From positions 68,879,152 through 68,943,151 of the forward strand of contig CM036756.1 of the NCBI GenBank assembly GCA_020796225.1: 64,000 nt of DNA, written 5' to 3'. Position 1 is the stretch's first letter; each line of letters opens with the position of its first letter. Source of the stretch: Arion vulgaris (taxonomy: Eukaryota; Mollusca; Gastropoda; Stylommatophora; Arionidae). Of this stretch, positions 55,958 to 64,000 are shown in pieces. The notes under the pieces are model-generated. The model saw only the letters and a list, made by a program, of their open reading frames with translations, made no database searches and was not told the origin of the DNA. The position numbers were made by a program, and so were the translations under genes.

Positions 55958-56632
55958 GCCGTCCATCGCAAGCGATGATGACAACAATCTCAGACGTGTA
56001 CTGTTGCACCTCTCTGGTGTGTGCGGAGGTGACTGTAGAGTCCAATCCTAGAACAGAATCCCCGACCACAGGTGGGGCATACATGATCAAGGTTAGACAT
56101 GTGCGTGTTGTGTGCTCTGTCTTTTCGCGCTGCTCGTTTTCTCTGTGACTCAACAATACGATGATTCTCAGCTATTCGGGTTCCTCTTTTGTTGTTACAG
56201 CACCACATTTGGCGATCTTGCGCAAGGATTCCCAGCACGTATTGTCTATATCGAAGCATTTCAGAGACACTTTAAGAGTGTCTTTAAATCGTTTTTCTGT
56301 CCACCAGCTAAACGTCTGCCCCCTTCAAGCTCGCCATACATCAACTGTTTTGGGATGCGTTTATCAGGCATTCGAGCAACGTGACCGACCCTTCTCAGTT
56401 GGGCCTTCTGCAACAGGGTGTTGACGCTTGGGATCTTTGCTCTTGTGAGGACTTCGCTGTCTGGAATTTTGTCCTGCCAGTTTATTTTTATTATTCTGCG
56501 TAGACAGCTTGTGTGGAAATGGTTTAATTTTCTTGCGTGTCTGCTATACACTGTCCATGTCTCGCTTGCGTACAGCAGCGTTGTTAGCACTATGGCCTGG
56601 TAAACTTTCAGCTTTGTGACTATGCTTATCCC
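55958..56632 (-). mobile_element. Zinc-finger LINE, 5'-truncated copy
   Basis: Begins abruptly at 56632 within the same region as 28298-29291 (GISIVTKLKVYQ) and keeps TLLYASETWT, LNHFHTSCLRRI and HVARMPDKRIPKQL. After two frameshifts a well-kept finger follows: HVCPTCGRGFCSRIGLYSHL then RTHQRG at about 56085-56010 (C-x2-C-x12-H-x4-H). The C-terminal C2H2 finger is presumably for RNA or DNA binding during insertion. Differences from the other copy are few. Confidence 0.92.
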
Positions 56633-56639
56633 CATGGAA

Positions 56640-57425
56640 GGATGTAATATTTTGTTTTGAATGTTCCCTTCTCTGGTTTATTATACATTTCACGACCATC
56701 TTTGATAAGTTGATATTTTGGTATCGAAATGCAAACTGCTTATACAACTTTCAGACCTGGTTGATACTGTCAGTCAATCCTGGATATTAAAGCAACCATG
56801 CTTTTAGGACATGTCAAGATCCGGACATAGACATCTCGTAACATCGACACTGATTGTTATATATATGTTTATACATACAGGCAGACATTCTGAAACTGAT
56901 AGATCGTTAGACATAGACTGATGTAGCTGTCTAAAACATTATTACATTCACATTTTAAAATCTAACTGTTTTATCTAAACATCTATGTATTTATTTCAGT
57001 TGTTCTCACATTCTTTGCCTGCGTTTGTTCTTGATTGATGACATTGCAATAGAAAAATAAGACATACAGATATTATTCACATACCTCCCGAGAAGAAATA
57101 TCGCAATACAATCAATAAAGCAGCAAGAAATGTAGGAACATGAACATAAAACTGTCCACAAGAATTCTCAATTAATAGTGGAAAAATTAGTAGGAAGAAA
57201 TACTAGAAGTGATAAATTTTCGGTCGGAATGTTGCCAGAGAAATGTCGAAGGTGCCATGTATGTGAAGGGTGATTGTATTTAAGAGTAGTATGAAGTGAT
57301 AGAGTAAAAGATACAAAGGTAGTTTATAGCGGTACAATAACAGAAATATGAAACGGTGACTAAGAAATATTCTAATTTGTTTAATGAAGGCTTCATCAGA
57401 GAATATATGTATGTATATATATATA
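56640..57425. other. Unannotated stretch
   Basis: A TA run lies at 57410-57427. Nothing else recognised. Confidence 0.4.
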
Positions 57426-57429
57426 TGTG

Positions 57430-57712
57430 AGAGCGCGGTAGCGTAGTTGTTAGTGAACTCGCTTCTCAAGGCTGGTGGTCCGGGTTCAACTACCACAGTG
57501 TGTGTGGAATTTTTCCCGACCTCGATGGCTCTCAGGTCGACCCAGCCTCAACTGGGTACCAGAAAATGCTCTGGGAAAGTACATGCTGCCGGCGTGATGC
57601 TGACCACATCACCCATCGTGTGCCGACGGTCAATGAATAATACAGAACTGACACTCTATTGACCTATATACCACAAGATATGAAAGGGTTCCTTTACTTT
57701 ACCTTTTTTATA
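57430..57712 (+). mobile_element. tRNA-derived SINE family A, copy 2
   Basis: GCGCGGTAGCGTAGTTGTTA (A box) and GTCCGGGTTCAACTACCAC (B box), then CTCAGGTCGACCCAGCCTCA and CTGGGTACCAGAAAATGCTC, ending in a T run at 57699-57711. It has the single-copy head, unlike 24081-24410. TA repeats flank both sides. Confidence 0.9.
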
Positions 57713-57844
57713 TATATATATATATATATATGTATAAGAGATACCGATAACTGAACACAGCGCACATTTATATATCAATCAGTACTGGTTATTGGCTAAT
57801 GAACCGAAATCACTATACTCCGTGCAGACCCATAGGTTCTCAGT

Positions 57845-58565
57845 CTATCTAAACAGATAACGAAGCGTATGTATACTGATGATTCCAGTAGATCGCTGGT
57901 TAAATACACTCCTTACTCTACCTCTCAGGCATCTAGTTCTACTTGTACAACGGGTAAATCCAAACTCCTTAAATCTTTGTATCGATGAAATATAAATTTT
58001 AGTGTCTTCATTCAACAGGCAATTGCGAAGAGACCGAAGAACATTCAAATAACCCTCTTTCAACTCACCGACGATCAGCGCTGTTGATGCAAGCCTATCC
58101 GCTACCTCATTGCAATAAATACCCGCATGCCTAGGACAGTAGATCAAGGTAATCCTATGGAAGTTAGAGAATTCCATAATCGACATCCCTTATTATTGAA
58201 AACCTGCAAGTTTGGGATTTTCCTAATCATTGAATGAGAGTCAGATACAACACCAGTTCCAGTAAACGGAGTTCTAGAGAGCAAACGAAGCACTGCAGTA
58301 ACGGCTTCAACCTCCATCCTCATACTGGAAGTAGTTTCCCTGTATGCTCCACTTCGCTCTGTAACAATTCTACCTTTGAAACCACAGCCTGTCAAGAAAC
58401 CACAGCCTAACTTCTCACCACAATGCACAGACCTATCGGTATAAACAACAACATCATCATACTGAAAGTAGTTTCCCTGTATGCTCCACTTCGCTCTGTA
58501 ACAATTCTACCTTGCGCTGAAGAAACCCCAGACTAACTTCTCACAGCGATGCACAAACCTATCGG
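57845..58565 (-). mobile_element. LINE RNase H domain fragment
   Basis: On the minus strand, VVVYTDRSVHCGEKLGCGF (first catalytic Asp), then SSMRMEVEAVTAVLRLLS (Glu), then TGVVSDSHSMI (Asp), and after a frameshift YCPRHAGIYCNEVADRLAS (His and Asp). This is the full order of RNase H catalytic residues as found in the I and Jockey groups of LINEs. Upstream, at 58459-58560, part of the same domain is duplicated. A C-terminal tail to 57845 follows. It is the only RNase H in the window, so it represents another LINE lineage. Confidence 0.9.
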
Positions 58566-58795
58566 TATAGACAACAACATCATCATCACTTATATTATCT
58601 TTTATCAGCTGCTTAATTGCAGTTCAACCTTCATTTTCTCCTTCACTAAATTCTCTTCCAAGAGTAATGATAACATTTCAATAGTTGGTCATACTACCAT
58701 CTATTGGGATCCATTCTTCCCCTTTTGGCAGGTTCACAATTGGGTTCAAAGGCGCAGTCATAGGGACAACGTCGCGATAGGTTTAATAAGCTAGC

Positions 58796-58915
58796 ACTAT
58801 TCAAGATCCTACCCCACCTGCACGTGGTAACCCTGGAAACGGACAGAGGATCCTGTCTGGCTAAACGGGTAGGGATCGAGGGAAAGCTACTGGTAGTAGT
58901 GCAAGCATAGTAAAG
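58796..58915 (+). repeat. Dispersed repeat, second copy of 44330-44460
   Basis: GATCCTACCCCACCTGCACG, CCCTGGAAACGGACAG and TAAACGGGTAGGGATCGAGG. Confidence 0.65.
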
Positions 58916-60084
58916 TTATACAGGTCCAAAACTCTGAATCAAATGCACGCATCTCATGGCCAGTGTTCGAAGAAAAGTTGCTGAAATGCAAAGCAGACGT
59001 AAGAAATAGTAGCGTACGAGTTGCCTGTGAAGGAATACCAACTCCTCCGGAGTCAGTGGCTGCACTAAAATTGCCAGCTGTGGGGCAAGATTTCATGAGA
59101 ATGATGTGTAACGAGTCAACGTTCATAGCACAATTGCCAGCTGTCGGCAAATGTCTCTGAGAACACTGTAACGTATCGTGACGATACCAGGGGAGATTAC
59201 AGTCAATTCCATATTAGAGGCAAGCGCATACACGGTTATTGGGTAAGGTTGTTCCAGCGCAATTTCTAAAATTGCGTTCTAGTGTCTAACAAAAATGCCG
59301 TCACTGGGACAACTGGACAAGGCACTTTTGCTTTAACTACTAACATTCCCGGAAGCACTAGGGCGGGTGATGTTGGTGATGCAAAATATTCAGTTGCGTT
59401 GCTAGCGCCGATTGAAACGACCCTCTGGATTATTTGTTCGCAGCTCTAGTCCAGTGTTTTCCGGATCCAGAGAAAATGCAGAGTAGAAACTGAAAATTGG
59501 CAAGTGCCGATACGCGTCTCAAAAAGGCTGGGAATGTTCCTTCTCCGGAATAAACCCACAGTGGATGAAAAGTAAGACCGACAGTGTAAAGATTTGACAA
59601 GTCGTTCAAATCCAAACAGTGGCGAAGGCCGACACTTTTCACGGCGACCTACACTAGTAGAATCCCGTAGCCCGCGACAAACTTATGTGTCCATAATGGC
59701 TGAAAATTTTCCGAATCCGGAACGACTTTACATAGTCCCAAAGGGCACACAGTGTAGACATACTCTTAGGCGTAGATCGTTAAGCCCAAATATACGGTGA
59801 AACATAATCGTTAAAGACCAATGAATACACGAAGCAGCTGGCAACTGATCGTTCCAGTGGCTAGTCCTAGAAGGGATGTAAATGTTCCTATACCGCCTCA
59901 CCTAGTCATCTGCAACGTAGTAATTGCTCTTTGGCGTAGATCTAAGCCAAAACAAACGGCATAAAAGATCATTAAAGAGTGTTTATCACACGATGCAGAA
60001 GGAACGTCCCACTTAGAAAGGTTGCAGCGTACAAAAGGCTCTAAGAGAATAACTAAGAGAATTGGTGCTAGAAAAAGAGATATA
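58916..60084. other. Unclassified, transposon-like stretch
   Basis: GC content and codon-like texture are higher than in the surroundings. Two small direct repeats occur: TTGCCAGCTGT(G/C)GG at 59070 and 59134, and GGCGTAGATC followed by AAGCC at 59770 and 59934. It may be the decayed 5' part of a LINE. No domain could be named. Confidence 0.4.
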
Positions 60085-60420
60085 AGATACCAACACCAGA
60101 AAAGATAGAGCCACCAACATCAGCATAAGAAAGAAAGTTGACACATAACCTTGTTTGAATTACATTGAGAAACAAAGAATGAAGTAGTTTGGCCACTTAA
60201 TAAGAATGCATAACAACTCTGCAGTATACATCGTATTCTACAACAGAACATCGTGAAAGAAGGCGAGAGAAAGACCACGAAAAGATGGTTAGATGGCATA
60301 GCAGAATCCTGTCAAAGAACAAAAATAACAATTCGCCAAGCCACCAGAACAGCGCAAGATAAAAACAGAAAACCACGACACTGGGTAACAACCTTGAAGC
60401 AGTGTGAAGACAAGGGAAAG
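60085..60420 (+). mobile_element. LINE 3' end, source of the GAA tract
   Basis: Shares ACCAACATCAGCATAAGAAA, GAGAAACAAAGAATGAAGTA, GACCACGAAAAGATGGTTAG and GCATAGCAGAATCCTGTCAA with 8155-8850. It ends CAGTGTGAAGACAAGGGAAA, then passes directly into the GAA array. Decayed reading frame (GRPRKRWLDGIAESC-like). Confidence 0.8.
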
Positions 60421-61562
60421 AAGAAGAAGAAAGTTTCTAGAAGAAGAGATACAAAATATAAAGATAACAAGAAGAAGAAGAAGAAGAAGTTCTAGAAGAA
60501 GAAGAAGAAGTACTAGAAGAAGAGATACAAAATATAAAGATAACAAGAAGAAGAAGAAGAAGAAGTCTAGAAGAAGAAGAAGAAGAAGTACTAGAAGAAG
60601 AGATACAAAATATAAAGATAACAAGAAGAAGAAGAAGAAGAAAGTTTCTAGAAGAAGAAGAAGAAGAAGTTCTAGAAGAAGAAGAAGAAGACGTTTCTAG
60701 AAGAAGAGATACAAAATATAAAGATAACAAGAAGAAGAAGAAGAAGAAGAAAGTTCCTAGAAAAAAAGAAGAAGAAGAAGTTGCTAGAAGAAGAAGAAGA
60801 AGAAGTACTAGAAGAAGAAGAAGAAGAAGTTCTAGAAGAAGAAGAAGAAGAAGTTCTATAAGAAGAAGAAGAAGAAGTTCTATAAGAAGAAGAAGAAGAA
60901 GTTCTAGAAGAAGAAGAAGAAGACAGTTCTAGAAGAAGAAGAAGAAGAAGTTTCTAGAAGAAGAAGAAGAAGACGTTTCTAGAAGAAGAGATACAAAATA
61001 TAAAGATAACAAGAAGAAGAAGAAGAAGAAAGTTCCTAGAAAAAAGAAGAAGAAGAAGAAGTTGCTAGAAGAAGAAGAAGAAGAAGTACTAGAAGAAGAA
61101 GAAGAAGAAGTTCTAGAAGAAGAAGAAGAAGACAGTTCTAGAAGAAGAAGAAGAAGAAGTTCTATAAGAAGAAGAAGAAGAAGTTCTAGAAGAAGAAGAA
61201 GAAGACAGTTCTAGAAGAAGAAGAAGAAGAAGTTTCTAGAAGAAGAGATACAAAATATAAAGATAACAAGAAGAAGAAGAAGAAGTTTCTAGAAGAAGAG
61301 ATACAAAATATAAAGATAACAACAAGAAGAAGAAGAAGTTAGAAGAAGAAGAAGAAGTTGCTAAAAAGAAGAAGAAGAAGAAGTACTAGAAGAAGTACTA
61401 GAAGAAGAAGTACTAGAAGAAGAAGTACTAGAAGAAGAAGTACTAGAGAAGAAGTATAGAAGAAGAAGTACTAGAAGAAAGTACTAGAAGAAGAAGAAGA
61501 AGAAGTACTGAGAAGAAGAAGAAGAAAAAGAAAGTTTCTAGAAGAAGAGATACAAAATTTAA
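60416..61562. repeat. 1.1-kb (GAA)n-derived array in the large intron
   Basis: Short GAAGAAGAAGAAG runs are separated by TTCTA or TCTAGAA links. An additional segment of about 33 bp, starting GAGATACAAAATATAAAGAT, is interspersed about seven times. The plus strand is nearly all purine; the transcribed RNA of the Ig gene would carry a long UUC/UCU tract. The right end is 43 bp from the splice donor at 61604. Confidence 0.97.
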
Positions 61563-61604
61563 AGATAACAAGAAACTATGGAAGAAATAAACTTTGATAA
61601 TAAC

Positions 61605-61759
61605 CTTTTTAGTTCCCAAGTGCTGTATAGAACAAGGCAGTTCTGCTCTCCCACCTTCTCGAACTGTGATGTTGATGTTTGTAGTCAGGAAGACAGGATC
61701 CTTGGGTACGTTCGTGTACGTCTCGTATGTGTCATAGTTTTCTAGAAAATCTGTCAGAC
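61605..61759 (-). CDS. Dpr-like Ig gene, exon with first Ig cysteine
   Basis: On the minus strand the acceptor TTCATTCTGCTTTCAG is excellent. The exon enters in phase 1 (GT completes a codon) and runs 51 codons without a stop: LTDFLENYDTYETYTNVPKD, PVFLTTNINITVREGGRAEL, then PCSIQHLGTKK. It ends in phase 0 at AAG followed by GTTATTATC. It continues exactly into VAWRRV of the exon at 36555: the first Ig cysteine (LPC) lies 12 residues before the core Trp (VAW) and 65 before the second cysteine, which is normal V-type spacing. HLGTKKVAWRR matches the Dpr-type consensus (LG-K-V-W-R). NIT is an N-glycosylation sequon. The acidic, Tyr-rich start is typical of a segment between signal peptide and domain. 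The donor is a weak GTTATT. The start codon is outside the window. About 25 kb of intron follows. Confidence 0.9.
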
Positions 61760-62088
61760 CTGAAAGCAGAATGAAGAATAAAGTGCTGACAATGTGTAAT
61801 CAGTAGGTCAACCATGTATTCAGTATTTACATCTAGTTGTAACTATTTACAATATGCATTACATTTAGGGATTTCTGTGGCGTGGAGGTTTACCTCTCGC
61901 TTCAAAATTACTTGATTCATTTCAGGCGTTGAGATGATGGGTTAGTTTCAAGTGAGTCCTAATCTAAAAGTAGATGAGATTAAGTTCCTTGAGACCTGTA
62001 TCTTCTCCTTCTTATCTTCTACCATTTACTTCTTTATATAAGCATTGTGGAATGGGGGTGGTGTCTGTAGTTATCTTGTGTGTCCCTA
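61760..62088. other. Intron upstream of the Ig exon, unannotated
   Basis: Nothing recognised. Confidence 0.5.
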
Positions 62089-62089
62089 T

Positions 62090-62760
62090 TCTAATGTCCT
62101 TTGTGAGCTGTTATTAATTTTCTTACGACTGTTCTTGATGTCGTCACTCCATCTTTTGAGTGTCTTCCTATTGTTCTGTCCTCGTTATATTTTTTCAGCG
62201 TGGCTCTCTGTGGTAGACGATACCATGGAATTCTTGTCAGATGTCTAAAACATTTAATCTGTTGTTCTTTTATGAACTGCGTGACTGGTTTCACATCCAG
62301 TCTTCTTCTGATTTCTTAACCTTTAGATGCTAAGGACGTATATATACGTTTTTCACTTCTAAAGACGCATTAACACGTCTGTTATTATCTCTCCTCTGTG
62401 GGCTAAAGACGTGTTAGCATGTTATACACTGCTAATGTCACGACTATAGGCGTACATTCACGTTTGTGACGTAGAATCAAAGAGTAGATATTTTTAGCTC
62501 AGCCTTCGGAAAGTATGTAGCAGCGAAAGGGTTAATTTCTAATTTTGTCTCTTATTTTCACTCCTGCAGCTCTTCTAATGCACCATATATCCGTCGTTAT
62601 GATTTTCTGCTCATTAGCTGTTGTTATTGGCCATTGTTTGGCACTGATAGCATAGTCTTGGCCAAAAAATCGTACTTATAAGACGTAGTTTTTAGCGGTA
62701 CATGTTTGTTCTAAAGCAAATCTTAGAACGATTTCCTTGCCAACACAATGTTACAGTGCC
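62090..62760 (-). mobile_element. LINE C-terminal fragment, LRRAAGV family, with nested MITE
   Basis: Inverse copy of the 14120-14560 family: KPVTQFIKEQQIKCFRHLTR on the minus strand, and CTCCTGCAGCTCTTCTAATG farther right. The pieces 62090-62315 and 62536-62760 join across the MITE at 62320-62531; the 14250-14330 copy shows the uninterrupted site. Confidence 0.85.
62320..62531. mobile_element. piggyBac-like MITE inside LINE
   Basis: 212 bp with TTAA at 62316-62319 and 62532-62535. Ends CCTTTAGATGCTAAGG and GTAGCAGCGAAAGGG are imperfect inverse repeats (CCTTT and AAAGGG). The empty site in the sister LINE is TTCA in the same position, consistent with a TTAA target. Confidence 0.85.
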
Positions 62761-62889
62761 AAACATGTATCAGTAACTTGAAATCAGTATTCCGTACTCT
62801 CTGCATTTAATCTTCACTTAGACCATGTTTCCAATAGGTATCACTATGAATATAGCAATATATAATACATATATGTAGTGAAACATAAC

Positions 62890-63425
62890 TACATGTGAAC
62901 TGCGATGCTTATGAAAAGTTACCATCAACACCAGCAAAGTTAAGTAGTCAACAACATCAGCATAAGAAAGAAAATTGAGACAGAACCTTGCTTGAATTAC
63001 ATAACGAAACAAATAAGGAAGTGGTTTGGCAACGTTATATGAATAGTACTAAGCTATACTGTATACACATAATAATAATAGTATAATATAATAATTCCTC
63101 TCGTACCGTTATACGTTACATAGGGCCAGTTTCTCCATACCGCTCTATCCTGGGCAACTCGCTCAATCTCCTTCATGGAAATGAGACCGATATTTCCTGC
63201 CTCTCTCAGCAAAGTTCGTTTCAGGGTCTCCTTAGGTCGACCTCTCTTTCTTGAACCCTTTGCATCCCACTTCAATGCCTGCTTTTGTATACACATAGTC
63301 CTCTACAAAGGAACACCAGGAAAGAGGGCGGGAGGAAGACCCCGGAAAAGACGGTTAGATGGCATATCAGAATCCTGTCACATTTCACAAATTATTATCA
63401 CCCAGAAACGAACTTTACTGAGAGG
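62890..63425 (+). mobile_element. LINE 3' fragment, GAA-tail family, interrupted
   Basis: GCGATGCTTATGAAAAGTTA, ACATCAGCATAAGAAAGAAA and GGAAGTGGTTTGGCAACG on the left, and ACACCAGGAAAGAGGGCGGG, AAGACGGTTAGATGGCATAT on the right, match 8155-8450 and 60100-60330. It is split by the insertion at 63072-63285. Confidence 0.8.
63072..63285 (-). mobile_element. 5'-truncated LINE insertion with 12-bp TSD
   Basis: The minus strand encodes KQALKWDAKGSRKRGRPKET, then IERVAQDRAVWRNW (the usual LINE C-terminal GRPK and A-DR-WR motifs) and ends in an ATT-rich tail. Identical TGTATACACATA at 63060-63071 and 63286-63297 is the target-site duplication. Its host is the older LINE at 62890-63425. The open frame is still intact over the retained part, so it is young. 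Confidence 0.92.
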
Positions 63426-63684
63426 GACTTGAAATATAGGACTCAATTCCATTGAGATTTAAGCGAGTTGCCAAGGACAGAGTTCATGAAGAAATTACTA
63501 CAGGCCCTATGTAACGCATAAGAGTAAGGGATAAATATATAATACGTCTTAGTGGGAGAAAAGCTAATAGGTGCATTAATCACAACATGATATTTTGAAA
63601 GACGGAGAAGAGTATATCACCAATTGAATGCGTACAGCACGTGTAAACACCGATAATCGTCAGAAAATATATATTCAATTTATA

Positions 63685-63941
63685 CAGGGTGTTCAAGATA
63701 AAAGCAGCCCCATCAAGAGAGACAATCTGGTATATGTTTGGTTCAATTATGACGTAGTTTAGGTCAAGTGAGGGATTAATTTTGTGATAGTGTGTAATTA
63801 TGGTGCAGGAAGGGGCGATGAACAAATGTGACGGAAGGATGAGTTAGTCAGAACCGGTTTAAATAGTAAATGCACAAAAAGCAATATGTGCCTGACAACT
63901 TTTGATTTGTCAATGGGGCTGCTTTTATCTTGAACACCCTA
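63685..63941. mobile_element. Mariner-type MITE, copy 2
   Basis: 257 bp with ends CAGGGTGTTCAAGATAAAAG and TTTTATCTTGAACACCCTA, TA flanks at 63683-63684 and 63942-63943. Interior blocks GCGATGAACAAATGTGACG and AGTCAGAACCGGTTTAAATA match 18318-18574. Confidence 0.92.
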
Positions 63942-64000
63942 TATAATGAAAAATGTCAAACGATTGTAAAGTCAGTATTTGAAGTGCCTGACATTTGCAT

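Noticed and set aside
1..64000. Prokaryotic defence or biosynthetic system
   Set aside because: Introns, LINEs, SINEs and MITEs show animal DNA. No operon-like gene string, ribosome binding site pattern or bacterial gene family was found on either strand.

Overview
The window is animal genomic DNA, AT-rich, intron-dominated and packed with mobile elements: non-LTR retrotransposon (LINE) remnants, several tRNA-derived or tail-matched SINE families, short hAT, mariner and piggyBac-like MITEs, and large minisatellites. There are no prokaryotic operons or compact genes. The family mix and the one host gene, a Dpr/zig-8/lachesin-like immunoglobulin protein, suggest a lophotrochozoan, most likely a mollusc. 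That assignment is inference, because no species-specific marker is visible.

Only one host gene can be supported, and it is hidden in small exons on the minus strand. Read in gene order, they are an exon at 61759-61605 (strand A and the first Ig cysteine), an exon at 36555-36336 (core Trp, DDGLYEC motif and second cysteine), a 21-nt microexon at 32456-32436, and a terminal exon at 27617-27445 (linker, hydrophobic anchor and stop). All splice phases agree (1-0, 0-1, 1-1, 1-end) and the joined reading frame has no stop for about 189 residues. The start codon and signal peptide lie beyond position 64000. The introns are about 25 kb, 3.9 kb and 4.8 kb, so most of the window from 27445 rightward is intron of this gene. 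The window left of 27445 is downstream of it.

Layout. 1-5700: a LINE fragment, a 21-bp array, a SINE-like piece and a MITE. 5700-8850: a 19-bp array open in all six frames, a 51-bp array, a 0.7-kb foldback element, and a LINE with a nested SINE. 9700-11820: a 44-bp minisatellite split by a SINE. 11900-19100: LINE 3' ends of several families and hAT and mariner MITEs. 19800-22580: microsatellites, 41- and 52-bp arrays, and four tandem LINE tails. 23100-27280: LINE, hAT, SINE and a 32-bp array. 27445-36555: the last three exons, a zinc-finger LINE cut by a 100-N assembly gap, an inverted SINE pair, and a 41-bp array of about 55 units. 36590-61560: the large intron, with a 13-bp array against the acceptor and a 1.1-kb GAA/TTC tract against the donor. 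61605-64000: the Ig exon, then nested LINEs and MITEs.

No complete, intact autonomous transposon and no true tRNA, rRNA or CRISPR is visible. All LINE copies are 5'-truncated and most carry frameshifts or stops. The notable biology is the split Ig gene with its microexon, the repeat tracts that touch its splice sites, and LINE or SINE 3' tails that seem to seed the (GAA)n microsatellites. I did not find a convincing new multi-gene system.
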